Shown in pieces: positions 33,785 to 43,118 of a DNA stretch of 57,182 bases. The notes beneath the pieces were generated by a model. It ran no database searches. It was not told the DNA's origin and saw only the letters and a list, made by a program, of their open reading frames with translations. The first letter of the stretch is position 1, and every line of letters begins with the position of its first letter. The DNA comes from Halorubrum coriense DSM 10284 (GTDB lineage: Archaea > Halobacteriota > Halobacteria > Halobacteriales > Haloferacaceae): contig NZ_AOJL01000044.1 of NCBI RefSeq assembly GCF_000337035.1, forward strand, positions 1 to 57,182. The letters are read 5' to 3'. The position numbers and the translations under genes are program-made.

Positions 33785-35710
33785 ATGAGTCAAGTCGATA
33801 AGCAACTCGATACGTTGAAATCCGAGATCGAACAGGAGATTCCGAACGACATCACGGTCACAGATGTCAAATACGAGGGCCCGGAGCTGGTCGTCTACAC
33901 CCGCGACCCCAAGCGGTTCGCCGGCGACGGCGACCTGATCCGCCGGCTCGCCTCGAAGCTCCGGAAGCGGATCACGGTCCGCCCGGACCCGAGCGCCCTC
34001 TCGCCGCCCGTCCGGGCGGAAGAGCAGGTGCGCGAGGTGATCCCCGACGAGGCCGGCGTCACCGACCTCGACTTCCACGAGGACACCGGCGAGGTCGTCA
34101 TCGAGGCCGAGAAGCCCGGCATGGTGATCGGCCGCCGCGGCTCGACGCTCCGCGAGATCACCCAGGAGGTCGGGTGGACCCCGGAGGTCGTCCGGACGCC
34201 GCCGATCGAGTCGTCGACCGTCTCGAACGTCCGCGGCTTCCTGAAGAACGAGCGCGAGGAGCGCCGCGACATCCTCGAACGCGTCGGCCGCCAGATCCAC
34301 CGCGAGGAGATGTCCGACGACGAGTGGGTCCGGATCACGACGCTCGGCTGCTGCCGCGAGGTCGGCCGCGCGGCGTTCATTCTCTCGACGCCCGAGACGC
34401 GGATCCTCATCGACTGCGGCGACAAGCCCGGCGCGGAAGGGGAAGTGCCGTACCTCCAAGTGCCCGAGGCGCTCGGCGCGGGCGCGGCGACGCTCGACGC
34501 GGTCATCCTGACCCACGCGCACCTCGATCACTCCGCGCTGGTGCCGCTCCTGTTCAAGTACGGGTACGACGGCCCCATCTACACGACGGAGCCGACCCGC
34601 GACCTGATGGGCCTGCTCACCCTCGACTACCTCGACGTCGCCGCGAAGGACGGCCGGACGCCCCCGTACGAGTCCGCGCAGGTCCGCGACGCGATCAAAC
34701 ACACCATCCCGCTGGAGTACGGCGACGTGACCGACGTCGCCCCGGACGTGAAGCTCACGTTCCACAACGCGGGCCACATCCTCGGGAGCGCGGTCACCCA
34801 CTTCCACATCGGCGACGGCCTCTACAACGTCGCGTTCTCGGGCGACATCCACTACGAGGACACGCGCCTGTTCAACGGCGCGGTCAACGACTTCCCGCGC
34901 GTCGAGACGCTCGTGCTGGAGTCAACCTACGGCGGTCGCAACGACTACCAGACCGACCAAGAGGACTCCGAGGAGGCGCTGAAGGAGGTCATCAACGAGA
35001 CGTACGAGCAGGGCGGGAAGGTCGTCATCCCCGCCTTCGCCGTGGGGCGGTCACAGGAGATAATGCTCGTCTTGGAGGAGGCGATGCGCGAGGGCGAGAT
35101 CCCGGAGATGCCCGTCCACCTCGACGGGATGATCTGGGAGGCGACCGCCATCCACACGACGTACCCCGAGTATCTCCGCGACGACCTCCGCGACCGCATC
35201 TTCCACGAGGACGAGAACCCGTTCCTCGCCGACCAGTTCAACCACATCGACGCCGGCGAGGACGAGCGACAGGAGGTGGCCGACGGCGACGAGTGTATCG
35301 TCATCTCCACGTCGGGGATGATCGAGGGCGGCCCGATCATGTCGTGGCTCCGCCACATCGGTCCCGACCCGGACTCGAACCTCGTCTTCGTCGGCTATCA
35401 GGCGCAGGGGACGCTCGGCCGCCGGATCCAGAACGGCTGGGACGAGATCCCGGTCGACGGCTGGGGCGGCGGGAGCCGCGGCGACACGCTCACGCTGGAG
35501 ATGGGCGTGGAGGTCGTCGACGGCTTCTCCGGTCACGCCGACCGGCAGGGGTTAGAGAACTTCGTGAAGACGATGAACCCGCGCCCGGAGAAGGTGCTCT
35601 GCGTCCACGGCGACGAGAGCTCGGTACAGGACCTCTCGTCGTCGCTGTACCACGATTACAACATGCGGACGTTCGCGCCGAAGAACCTGGAGACGTTCCG
35701 GTTCAAGTAG
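33785..35710 (+). CDS. Archaeal beta-CASP ribonuclease aCPSF1 (FttA)
   Basis: A 641-aa RNase of the CPSF73 type that acts as the general transcription-termination factor in archaea (named FttA/aCPSF1 in Methanococcus work). Domain order: N-terminal KH domains (about 1-180; GxxG loop in MVIGRRGSTLREITQE near 113), the metallo-beta-lactamase domain with THAHLDHSALVPLL (about 241-254) and SGDIHYED (about 351), the beta-CASP domain with PAFAVGRSQEIM (about 416), and the closing GFSGHADRQGL (about 579) and LCVHGDESSV (about 605) motifs. All metal-binding residues are present. Normal length for the family. Confidence 0.94.
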   Translation: MSQVDKQLDTLKSEIEQEIPNDITVTDVKYEGPELVVYTRDPKRFAGDGDLIRRLASKLRKRITVRPDPSALSPPVRAEEQVREVIPDEAGVTDLDFHEDTGEVVIEAEKPGMVIGRRGSTLREITQEVGWTPEVVRTPPIESSTVSNVRGFLKNEREERRDILERVGRQIHREEMSDDEWVRITTLGCCREVGRAAFILSTPETRILIDCGDKPGAEGEVPYLQVPEALGAGAATLDAVILTHAHLDHSALVPLLFKYGYDGPIYTTEPTRDLMGLLTLDYLDVAAKDGRTPPYESAQVRDAIKHTIPLEYGDVTDVAPDVKLTFHNAGHILGSAVTHFHIGDGLYNVAFSGDIHYEDTRLFNGAVNDFPRVETLVLESTYGGRNDYQTDQEDSEEALKEVINETYEQGGKVVIPAFAVGRSQEIMLVLEEAMREGEIPEMPVHLDGMIWEATAIHTTYPEYLRDDLRDRIFHEDENPFLADQFNHIDAGEDERQEVADGDECIVISTSGMIEGGPIMSWLRHIGPDPDSNLVFVGYQAQGTLGRRIQNGWDEIPVDGWGGGSRGDTLTLEMGVEVVDGFSGHADRQGLENFVKTMNPRPEKVLCVHGDESSVQDLSSSLYHDYNMRTFAPKNLETFRFK

Positions 35711-35842
35711 ACCCGAGGGCGAATTCGCGGCGGGACGGGGCTGTCGAGGTGTTTTCGCGGACTGAGGGTTTGAAACGCGCTTTCCGGACCGATCGCTTGC
35801 CCGCGTTTCTCCGACCGATCGACGCCGGCGAGCGCGTCGCGC

Positions 35843-37255
35843 TCAGTCGTCTTGCCGCTTCGCGGCGGGGGTCTCGTCCGACGGTTCCGAGGGGTCGGTC
35901 GGATCCGAGGGGTCCGCATCGCGACCCAAGTACGTCGCCAGCGCGCCGGTCCGGGTGGTCCGCGGGCGCGCGTAGGCCAGATACCACGCGAGGCTGCCGA
36001 CGCTGATGCCGACCGCGCCGAGTATCGAGAGGAGGCCCATCTGGACGATCAGCACGACGCCGCCGATCACGCCGAGTATCTGTACCACCGGGTAGCCGGG
36101 CGAGCGGAAGTCCGGGTCGTATGAGTCGACGCCGGCCTCCCGGAAGACGATCACGGAGAGGTTCTCCAGCGAGAAGACGAGGATGAGGAAGGCGCTCGCG
36201 AGCTTCGCCAAGTCGACGACCGGAACGAACGCGATGAGCGCCAAGAGCAGCCCGCCGGTGACGAGGACGGCGGTCACGGGCGTCAGGAAGCGGGGATTGA
36301 TCCGGCCGACCCGCTCCGGCAGGAGCGAGTCGCGGCTCATCGCGAGCAGGAACCGAGAGGTGCCCAGCACGCCCGCGTTCGCCATGCTCGTGAGCGCGAG
36401 GACGGCGGTGACGGCGACGACGGTGACGCCCGCGCCGCCGAACACCCGCGCCGCGCTGTCGGCCATCGGCGTGAGGGAGGTCCCGCCGCCCGGGCCGCCG
36501 CCGACGAGCGTCTCGCCCGGCACGACGCCGACGACGACGGCCACGACCGCCGTGTAGATGACCATCATCACCCCGATGGAGATGAGCATCGCGAGCGGGA
36601 TGTTCCGGCTCGGTTCGGCGATCTCCTCGGCGACGGACGCGACCTCGCCGATCCCGGCGTACGAGACGAACACGAAGGCGGTCGCGGTCGCGACGCCGCC
36701 GATCCCGTGGGTGGTGAACGGGGCGTACTGCGAGGGTTCCGCGGGCTGGACCCCGCCGAGGACGTACGCGCCGAGGACGAGGACGACGAGGGAGACGAGG
36801 ACGCTCTGTACCTGCCCGCTCTTCTCGGTGCCGACGATGTTGAGCAGGATGACGACGACGCCGAGCACGAGCGCGACCGCCTTCACGAGCCCCGCGGGGA
36901 TGTTCACGAGCAGCAGCAGGTAGGCCCCGAGCCCGACGAGCGCGAACGCGCTCTTGAACACGAGCGAGAACCAGACGCCGATGCCCGCGATCGTCCCGAA
37001 CAGCGGTCCCATCGCGCGGTCGATGTAGATGTAGGTGCCGCCGTCCTCCGGCATCGCCGTCGCCATCTCGGCCTTCGAGAGCGCGTTCGGCAGAACTGTC
37101 AGTCCGGCCAACAGGTACGCGAAGACGACCGCCGGTCCGGCCTTCTCGAATCCGACCGCGGGAAGGACGAAGATCCCGCCGCCGATCATCGCGCCCATGC
37201 TCAGCGTGACCGCTGAATAGAGCCCTAAGTCTCGGCTCAGGTCCCCGTCGCTCAT
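35843..37255 (-). CDS. APC-family amino acid/purine permease
   Basis: A 470-aa transporter with 12 hydrophobic segments. TM1 has MGAMIGGGIFVLPAVG (about 20-35), the APC substrate loop, and TM3 AEMATAMPEDGGTYIYIDRA (about 60-79). TM6 carries FVSYAGIGEVASVAEEI (about 200-216). The tail has DPSDPTDPSEPSDE repeats. It is unlike the permease at 6100-7554 in its TM3 motif. It follows hyuB with a 91-bp gap and its own promoter, so it may import the hyuAB substrate (hydantoins, oxoproline or a related cyclic amide). ATG 37255; frames further upstream are not protein-like. Confidence 0.88.
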   Translation of the reverse strand: MSDGDLSRDLGLYSAVTLSMGAMIGGGIFVLPAVGFEKAGPAVVFAYLLAGLTVLPNALSKAEMATAMPEDGGTYIYIDRAMGPLFGTIAGIGVWFSLVFKSAFALVGLGAYLLLLVNIPAGLVKAVALVLGVVVILLNIVGTEKSGQVQSVLVSLVVLVLGAYVLGGVQPAEPSQYAPFTTHGIGGVATATAFVFVSYAGIGEVASVAEEIAEPSRNIPLAMLISIGVMMVIYTAVVAVVVGVVPGETLVGGGPGGGTSLTPMADSAARVFGGAGVTVVAVTAVLALTSMANAGVLGTSRFLLAMSRDSLLPERVGRINPRFLTPVTAVLVTGGLLLALIAFVPVVDLAKLASAFLILVFSLENLSVIVFREAGVDSYDPDFRSPGYPVVQILGVIGGVVLIVQMGLLSILGAVGISVGSLAWYLAYARPRTTRTGALATYLGRDADPSDPTDPSEPSDETPAAKRQDD

Positions 37256-37279
37256 TACGTTTCCCTTGGGATACCCACA

Positions 37280-37287
37280 GTTAATCC
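37280..37287 (-). promoter_or_regulatory. Promoter box for the permease downstream of hyuB
   Basis: GGATTAAC (minus strand) is centred 28 nt upstream of ATG 37255; leaderless spacing. Confidence 0.5.
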
Positions 37288-37346
37288 TTCGCGATCGGCA
37301 GTATTCCGGCCGCGTACCGGGCCAGTAGAAAGTGACAATTGAATTA

Positions 37347-38978
37347 TCACACGCGGTCGTCGCCGTCGGCCTCGGGGGGTCGGTCGTCGACCTTCCCGTC
37401 GCGCCGATCCCGTTCCCGAGCGTCCGGGTCCCGTTCCGCCGGGTCGCCGTGGCCGCCGCCGCCCGGCGTGCGGACGGAGACGGTCGCACCGGCCGCGACG
37501 TCGACGGATGTCTTCGCGGGGACCGGCTCCCCGTCGATGCGGTTCTCACCGACCGCGCCGTCCTCGCCGCCGTCGAGGCCCCGCGGCGCGATCCGCCGGC
37601 GCTCGGTCAGGAGCGAGACCGTCGCGTCGGTCTCGACGGTGACGGTCCGCTCGATCCCCAGTCCGCCGCGGTGGCGGCCGTCGCCGCCGCTCGACGGGCG
37701 CAGGGCGTACCGCTCGACGCGGAGCGGGTACGCCGTCTCCAGCGCCTCGACCGGCGTGTTGAGCGTGTTCGTCATACCGACCTGAACCCCGTCCATCCCG
37801 TCTTTGGCCGGGCGGCCGCCGAAGCCGCCGGCGATCGTCTCGTAGTAGGTGAACCCGCCCGCGCGGTCGCCGATGATCAGGTTGTTCATCGTCCCCTGCC
37901 CGCCCGCGGGGACGACGTCGGGGACCGCCTCGGCGAGCGCGGCCAGCGTCACGTCCGTGACCCGCTGGCTCGTCTCGACGTTGCCGCCGACGACCGCGGC
38001 CGGCGGGCGCGGGTCGAGCAGCGACCCCTCCGGTGCGGTGATCGAGACCGGCTCGTAACAGCCGTGGTTCGGCGGTATCTCCGGGTCGGTGATCGCTCGG
38101 ACGACGAAGTACACCGCGCTCTTCGCGACCGAGAACGGCGCGTTCACGTTGCCGTCCACCTGGTCGGCCGTGCCGGCGAAGTCGACGTCGAGCGCGGCCC
38201 CGTCGACGGTGACCGCGACCTGGATCGGGATCGCCGCGTCGGTCACGCCGTCGCCTTCGAGGACGTCCCGCGCCCGGTACGTGCCGTCCGGGAGGTCCCG
38301 GATCTCGGTCTCGACGCGCTCGCGGGAGTAGTCCACGACGGCGTCGAAGGCGTCGAGCAGGGTCGGGCCGTGTTCGTCGAGCAGTTCGCCGATCCGCTGC
38401 TCGGCGCGGTCGTTCGCGGCGCGCTGCGCGCGGAGGTCGGCCTCGCGCTCGTCCGGCGTGCGGACGTTGGCGAGCAGCAGGTCGCGGACGCCATCGTTGG
38501 GTTCGCCGCCGTCGACGAGCCGGACCGCCGGGAGCCGGAGTCCCTCCTCGAATATCTCTCGGGCCCCGGGCGGCATGCTCCCGGGCGCGCTCCCGCCGAC
38601 GTCCGCGTGGTGCGCGCGCGACACCGCGAAGCCGACAATCTCGCCGTCGGGGGCGATCGGCGACACCAGCGTCACGTCCGGGAGGTGCGTCCCGCCGGCG
38701 AACGGGTCGTTGACGACGAACACGTCGCCGGGCTTCGGGTCCTTCTCTAAGGCGACCGCGACCGCGTCGGGCATCGCGCCGAGGTGGACCGGGATGTGTT
38801 CGGCCTGCGCGATCATCCGGCCGTCGGCGTCGAACAGCGCCGTCGAGCAGTCCTGTCGCTCCTTGATGTTCGGGGAGTACGCGCCCCGGATCAGCACGTG
38901 GCCCATCTCGGCCGCGACGCTCTCCAGTTGGTTGCGGAGGATTTCCAGCGTGACCGGGTCGACGTCGGGGCCGCTCAC
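37347..38978 (-). CDS. hyuB: Hydantoinase B / 5-oxoprolinase subunit B family protein
   Basis: A 543-aa protein of the HyuB family: VDPVTLEILRNQLESVAAEM (about 5-24), then SPNIKERQDCSTALFDADGR, and the catalytic-core region FVVNDPFAGGTHLPDVTLVS (about 80-99), all conserved. The C-terminal part has GGTMNN-like and GGFGGRPAKDGMDG motifs. It pairs with HyuA to open cyclic amides (hydantoins or 5-oxoproline) in an ATP-dependent reaction. The GTG start at 38978 overlaps the hyuA stop (GTGA), indicating coupling. It ends with an acidic/Arg-rich low-complexity tail. Confidence 0.9.
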   Translation of the reverse strand: MSGPDVDPVTLEILRNQLESVAAEMGHVLIRGAYSPNIKERQDCSTALFDADGRMIAQAEHIPVHLGAMPDAVAVALEKDPKPGDVFVVNDPFAGGTHLPDVTLVSPIAPDGEIVGFAVSRAHHADVGGSAPGSMPPGAREIFEEGLRLPAVRLVDGGEPNDGVRDLLLANVRTPDEREADLRAQRAANDRAEQRIGELLDEHGPTLLDAFDAVVDYSRERVETEIRDLPDGTYRARDVLEGDGVTDAAIPIQVAVTVDGAALDVDFAGTADQVDGNVNAPFSVAKSAVYFVVRAITDPEIPPNHGCYEPVSITAPEGSLLDPRPPAAVVGGNVETSQRVTDVTLAALAEAVPDVVPAGGQGTMNNLIIGDRAGGFTYYETIAGGFGGRPAKDGMDGVQVGMTNTLNTPVEALETAYPLRVERYALRPSSGGDGRHRGGLGIERTVTVETDATVSLLTERRRIAPRGLDGGEDGAVGENRIDGEPVPAKTSVDVAAGATVSVRTPGGGGHGDPAERDPDARERDRRDGKVDDRPPEADGDDRV

Positions 38979-40990
38979 GCGTCGCTCACCTCCGCGACCA
39001 GCGCGCCGTCGCCGCGCAGTCGGACGCTCCACCCGGGCGGGACGACCGCCGTGCTCTCCGCGCCCTCGACCACGACCGGCCCCTCGACGCGCCCGTCCGC
39101 CGGGAACCGCTCCCGGTCGTACACCGGCGTCTCGCGGGGTCCGTCGGGGAACACGGCCTCCCGGGTGGTCCGGGGGTCGGCCTCGCCGGTTCCGACGGAC
39201 TCGATCGCCGGCGCGCTCCGGGGCACCGTCGCCGTCGCGCGGCAGTTCACCAGTTCGACCGGCTCGTCGGCGCGGTAGCCGTACGCCGACTCGTGCGCCG
39301 CCGCGAACCGCTCAGCGGCCGCGTCGGGGTCGAACGGGCGCGCCACGTCGACGGTGAGCTCGAAGCTCTGCCCCGCGTAGCGGAGGTCGGCGGCGCACTC
39401 GACGCGCGCCGCGTCCGGATCGCTGACCTCGCCGAGCAGGCCGTCGGCCAGCTCTCCGTAGAGCGCGTCGATCGCCTCGGCGTCGACCTCGGCCAGCGGC
39501 CCCTGGCGGGTCCGCACGGCGTCGCGCGTCTCGTCGGCCGCGAGGAGGCCGTACGCCGAGAGGACGCCGGACGCGTGCGGGACGACGACGCGGTCGACGT
39601 CGAGCCCGTCCGCGATCGAGACCGCGTGCATCGGCCCGGCGCCGCCGAACGCGACGAGGCCGAACTCGCGGGGGTCGTGGCCGCGCTCGACGGTGACGGA
39701 GCGGATGGCGCGGGTCATGTCGGCGTTCGCGACGCGGTGGACGCCGAGCGCGGCCGCGACGGGGCCCTCCATGCCCGCCTCGTCGGCGAGGTCGGCGAGC
39801 GCGTCGCGGGCGGCCGCCGCGTCGAGCGACAGGTCGCCGCCGAGGCTGGTGTCCGCGCCGACGTACCCCAGGACGAGGTTCGCGTCGGTGACGGTCGGCT
39901 CCGTGCCGCCCTTGCCGTAGCAGGCGGGGCCCGGCTCAGCGCCGGCCGAGCGCGGGCCGATCCGGAGCGCGCCGCCGGAATCGACCCACGCGATCGACCC
40001 GCCGCCGGCCCCGACGGTCTCGACGTCGACCATCGGCGTCCCGATCGGTCGGTCGGCGATCGCCGACTCCGTCGTGCGCTCGACCTCGCCGTCGCGGACG
40101 AGGCTCACGTCGCTGGAGGTGCCGCCCATGTCGAAGGTGATCAGGCCGTCGCGGTCGGCGTCCGCCGCCGTCGCGCTCGCGCCCACGACGCCCGCCGCGG
40201 GCCCCGAGAGGACGGTCGTCACGGCGTTTCGCCGGACGGTGTCGGCGTCGGTGACGCCCCCGTTGGCCTGCATGATCTGCGGCTGCGGGAGGCCCATCTC
40301 TCGGGCCCGCTCGGTGAGGCGGCCGACGTAGCCGTCGATCGCCGGCCGCACGTACGCGTCGACCGCCGTGGTCGAGGTCCGCTCGTACTCGCGGAACTCG
40401 GGCAGCACCTCGTGGGAGGCCGACACCGGAACGTCGAGCGCCGCGCGCAGCGCCTCGGCGACGCGCGCCTCGTTCTCCGGGTGCGCGTACGCGTGGAGCA
40501 GGCAGACCGCCACGGACTCGACGCCCACGTCGCGGAGGTCGGCGACGAGCGACTCGATCTCGGCGTCGTCGACGGGCCGCTCGACCCCGTCCGGGCTCGT
40601 CCGCTCGGCCACCTCGAACCGGCGGCGGCGGGGGACGAGCGGCGTCGGCTTCTCGGCGTCGAGGTCGTACAGCGACGGGCGGGTCTGCCGACCGATCTCC
40701 AGCACGTCCCGGAACCCCTCGGTCGTCACGAGCGCGGTCCGCGCGCCGTCGCCCTCCAGCAGCGCGTTGACGGAGACGGTCATCGCGTGAGAGAACTCGC
40801 GCACGCTCCCGGGGTCGACGCCGGCCGCCTCGCAGGCCTTCTCGATCCCGGCCGCGACGCCCTCGCTCTGGTCGTCGGTGCTCGGCACCTTCGCGGTGAC
40901 GAGGTCGCCGTCGAGCGAGAGCGCCACGTCGGTGAACGTCCCCCCGACGTCGACGCCGATCGCCCGACTCTCCGCCGATCTCCCGTCCAT
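38975..40990 (-). CDS. hyuA: Hydantoinase A / 5-oxoprolinase subunit A family protein
   Basis: A 671-aa ATPase subunit with the actin-like fold: IGVDVGGTFTDVALSLDGDL (about 11-30) is the phosphate-1 motif, FSHAMTVSVNALLEGDGART (about 64-83) follows, and TFDMGGTSSDVSLVRDGEV (about 283-301) is the second phosphate motif, then GGGSIAWVDSGGALRIGPRS. Length and motif order are normal. It heads the hyuA-hyuB(-permease) unit, and its ATG abuts a 22-codon in-frame small ORF. Whether the substrate is hydantoin, N-methylhydantoin or 5-oxoproline cannot be read. Confidence 0.92.
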   Translation of the reverse strand: MDGRSAESRAIGVDVGGTFTDVALSLDGDLVTAKVPSTDDQSEGVAAGIEKACEAAGVDPGSVREFSHAMTVSVNALLEGDGARTALVTTEGFRDVLEIGRQTRPSLYDLDAEKPTPLVPRRRRFEVAERTSPDGVERPVDDAEIESLVADLRDVGVESVAVCLLHAYAHPENEARVAEALRAALDVPVSASHEVLPEFREYERTSTTAVDAYVRPAIDGYVGRLTERAREMGLPQPQIMQANGGVTDADTVRRNAVTTVLSGPAAGVVGASATAADADRDGLITFDMGGTSSDVSLVRDGEVERTTESAIADRPIGTPMVDVETVGAGGGSIAWVDSGGALRIGPRSAGAEPGPACYGKGGTEPTVTDANLVLGYVGADTSLGGDLSLDAAAARDALADLADEAGMEGPVAAALGVHRVANADMTRAIRSVTVERGHDPREFGLVAFGGAGPMHAVSIADGLDVDRVVVPHASGVLSAYGLLAADETRDAVRTRQGPLAEVDAEAIDALYGELADGLLGEVSDPDAARVECAADLRYAGQSFELTVDVARPFDPDAAAERFAAAHESAYGYRADEPVELVNCRATATVPRSAPAIESVGTGEADPRTTREAVFPDGPRETPVYDRERFPADGRVEGPVVVEGAESTAVVPPGWSVRLRGDGALVAEVSDA

Positions 40991-41059
40991 CTACGACACC
41001 TCCGCGGCGTCGCGGGGGCCCCGGACGCCGGACGGCGCGATGTCTCGCTCGCGTGGCAT
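40991..41059 (-). CDS. Possible 22-aa leader ORF abutting hyuA
   Basis: ATG at 41059 starts 22 codons (MPRERDIAPSGVRGPRDAAE, then VS) ending in TAG immediately before the hyuA ATG, in the same frame. A promoter box is 27 nt upstream of this ATG, so the leaderless message should begin here. It could be a leader peptide, a small protein, or simply untranslated sequence. Confidence 0.35.
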   Translation of the reverse strand: MPRERDIAPSGVRGPRDAAEVS

Positions 41060-41083
41060 GAGAGCCAATCGTTACCGGACGGG

Positions 41084-41090
41084 CTTAAGA
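41084..41090 (-). promoter_or_regulatory. Promoter box for hyuA
   Basis: TCTTAAG (minus strand) is centred 27-28 nt upstream of the ATG at 41059 rather than the hyuA ATG at 40990. Confidence 0.5.
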
Positions 41091-41184
41091 CCGCCCCGTT
41101 CCGCGGTGCGGCGGTCAGCGTCGTCCCGCGCCCGCCCCAGGGAACCCCGTTCCGCGGTGCGCCGATCCGCGAGCCGGGCCCGGA

Positions 41185-41937
41185 TCAGGGGCACCCGGGT
41201 TTGCTCCGTTCGGCCGGATCGCCGGTCGCCGCGGTCGCGACCGCCGTGACGCGCGTGATCGACAGTTCGTCCTCGGTCCCGAGGAACCGGATCTCGACCG
41301 AGTCGCCGGGTTCCATCGGCCGGTCGCCGCTGAACTCGACGGGGTACCTGTTCTCGACCCGGAAGAACGGCTCGTCGCCGCTGCGCGAGACGTCGTTCTG
41401 ATTCGACTCGACGTACCGGAACGGTCCGTCGGCGGACGGCGGGTCCGTCTGCCCGCCGTCTTGGTACCGGTTGTGCGCCATCCGAATCGTCAGCGCCTCG
41501 CCGGCGGCGAAATCGGCCGTACAGAATTCGCCGGCGACTTCCCCCGGGTGCTCCCGCTGCTCGGTGTCGTCGCTGAAGCGGTTCGGGTTCAGAAATCGGA
41601 CCTGACCTCCCTCCCCGTCGCTCCCCTCCCACCGGACGAGTATCGACCCCACCTCGTCGCCCTCGAAGGTCGGGCCGGCGGCGTACGCCAGCCGGACGAC
41701 GTCGACGTCGCCGCGCGGCGCGTCCGTCACGCCGTCGTTCCAACCGCTCCAAGACCGGTGTTCGGGCCCGAGCGTCACCGTGGCGTCGGTGAACGCGCGC
41801 GGCTCCTGCGGCTCCGTGAGCGTGCCTCCGAGGTCGAGGGCGACGATCCCGATACTCGCCGAGAGTATCACCGCGATACCGACCATGAGGACGGTGGCGA
41901 CGACGGTGGAGACGCCGCGGTCGTCGCGTCCGTTCAT
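41185..41937 (-). CDS. Archaeal type IV pilin-like protein
   Basis: A 250-aa secreted protein. The N-terminus MNGRDDRG followed by VSTVVATVLMVGIAVILSAS is a class III (prepilin) signal: a charged stretch ending RG, then a long hydrophobic helix, typical of haloarchaeal pilins cut by PibD. The ectodomain is acidic, rich in Gly/Asp/Trp early (TLGPEHRSWSGWNDGVTD), and ends with a predicted beta-rich part and KPGCP. It is not next to the pilus motor genes, but shares the cleavage junction with the six secreted proteins at 45.1-50.3 kb. ATG 41937 is chosen from the signal. Confidence 0.82.
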   Translation of the reverse strand: MNGRDDRGVSTVVATVLMVGIAVILSASIGIVALDLGGTLTEPQEPRAFTDATVTLGPEHRSWSGWNDGVTDAPRGDVDVVRLAYAAGPTFEGDEVGSILVRWEGSDGEGGQVRFLNPNRFSDDTEQREHPGEVAGEFCTADFAAGEALTIRMAHNRYQDGGQTDPPSADGPFRYVESNQNDVSRSGDEPFFRVENRYPVEFSGDRPMEPGDSVEIRFLGTEDELSITRVTAVATAATGDPAERSKPGCP

Positions 41938-42049
41938 CGCACTCCGTTCCCCTCGACGTGACTGCGGATCATATCGCGATCGGTTCGCCGTCGCCCGGAT
42001 AGCTGTGTCGACCCACCTATCATTCGAGATACTGGTCGTCAGTACACAC

Positions 42050-42055
42050 TTATAC
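42050..42055 (+). promoter_or_regulatory. Promoter box for mgsA
   Basis: TTATAC is centred about 24 nt before ATG 42076 and 18 nt before ATG 42070. This spacing favours 42076 as the translated start. Confidence 0.5.
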
Positions 42056-42075
42056 CGGACGCGTGAACGATGCGT

Positions 42076-42456
42076 ATGCGCGTCGCGCTCATCGCTCACG
42101 ACGAGCTCAAAGACGAGATGGTCGCGTTCGTGGAGGCACACACCGACGCCCTCGACGAGTGCGAGCTGGTGACGACCGGGACGACGGGGAAGCGCATCGC
42201 CGAGGCGACCGGCCTGTCGGTGAACCGGCAGGCGTCGGGGCCGTACGGCGGGGACCTCCAGATCGGCGGGATGATCGCGGACGACCGGATCGACGGGGTC
42301 GTCTTCCTCCGCGACCCGCTGACCGCGCAGGCGCACGAGCCCGATATCTCGGCGCTGCTCCGGGTCTGCGACGTGAAGGACGTGCCGCTGGCGACGAACG
42401 TCGCGTCTGCGGAGCTGCTCGTCGACGGACTGCTCGACGGCGATTCTCTCGACTGA
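42076..42456 (+). CDS. mgsA: Methylglyoxal synthase
   Basis: A 126-aa enzyme converting dihydroxyacetone phosphate to methylglyoxal and phosphate. Motifs: [20 protein letters not shown] (1-20), [20 protein letters not shown] (substrate phosphate site, about 35-54) and [20 protein letters not shown] with [20 protein letters not shown] (catalytic Asp/His region, about 58-97). Slightly shorter than the E. coli enzyme (152 aa). The ATG at 42070 is an alternative. It acts as an overflow route from glycolysis. It is monocistronic. Confidence 0.92.
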   Translation: MRVALIAHDELKDEMVAFVEAHTDALDECELVTTGTTGKRIAEATGLSVNRQASGPYGGDLQIGGMIADDRIDGVVFLRDPLTAQAHEPDISALLRVCDVKDVPLATNVASAELLVDGLLDGDSLD

Positions 42457-42473
42457 TACCGCTACCAGCGGTG

Positions 42474-42480
42474 ATTTAAC
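42474..42480 (+). promoter_or_regulatory. Promoter box for the secreted protein at 42503
   Basis: ATTTAAC is centred about 27 nt before ATG 42503. An ACCGCT-ACC-AGCGGT hairpin sequence (42458-42472) directly precedes it and may mark the end of mgsA. Confidence 0.5.
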
Positions 42481-42502
42481 CCGACCGCGCGAAGAACGGG
42501 TA

Positions 42503-43075
42503 ATGACGCGCTCGCAACGGACTCGCGTCCGCGCCCTCGCCCTCTCGCTGCTGCTCGTCCTCGCGAGCGTCGGCGTCGGCGCGGTCGCGGGACAGGCCGC
42601 GTCGCCGGGAGCGACGGCCCACGGGTCGAGCGCGCCGACCCGCGCGTCCGTCGCGGGGGCCGCGCCCGGTCCCGCTACCGCCGGCCCCGGCGTCGACGCG
42701 AACCGGAGCGAGGTCGCGCCGATCACCCGGTGTTTCACCGGGAGCGGATACCCCATCTCGATCGGCGGCGACGAAGGGGGCGCGACGATGGACACGGTGA
42801 TCCACCTCTCGGTGCTGACCGACCCTCGGGCCGGCAACGAGTTCGGGCTCGAGACCGCGGGGCGGCTCGACGGCGAGTCGATCGTGACGCTCGCGGCCGG
42901 CGTCAGGCTCACGGGGCGTGAGGCGGTCGCGAACGGCTTCGACCCGTTCGCGGCGTTCGACGTGCTGTACACGTACGAGCTACAGCTCCCGATGTTCGCC
43001 GGGTCGGTCGGCGACGCCGACTACGAGGACGACGGCTCGCCGATCGGGTCGAGCGCCGGCGCGGTCGACTGCTGA
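42503..43075 (+). CDS. Secreted hypothetical protein (possibly DUF7332-like)
   Basis: A 190-aa protein with a clear Sec-type signal peptide: TRSQRTRVRALALSLLLVLA then SVGVGAVAGQAAS (cut near residue 33). A Ser/Ala/Pro-rich linker follows, then a folded domain (CFTGSGYPISIGGDEGGATM, FGLETAGRLDGESIVTLAAG) and a C-terminal GAVDC with a final Cys. The two Cys (about 76 and 190) could form a disulfide. I do not assign a function. It is leaderless with its own promoter. Confidence 0.7.
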   Translation: MTRSQRTRVRALALSLLLVLASVGVGAVAGQAASPGATAHGSSAPTRASVAGAAPGPATAGPGVDANRSEVAPITRCFTGSGYPISIGGDEGGATMDTVIHLSVLTDPRAGNEFGLETAGRLDGESIVTLAAGVRLTGREAVANGFDPFAAFDVLYTYELQLPMFAGSVGDADYEDDGSPIGSSAGAVDC

Positions 43076-43118
43076 CCGCTCGCCGCGACCGCTCGTCACG
43101 ACCGCTCTCTCCGACCGC

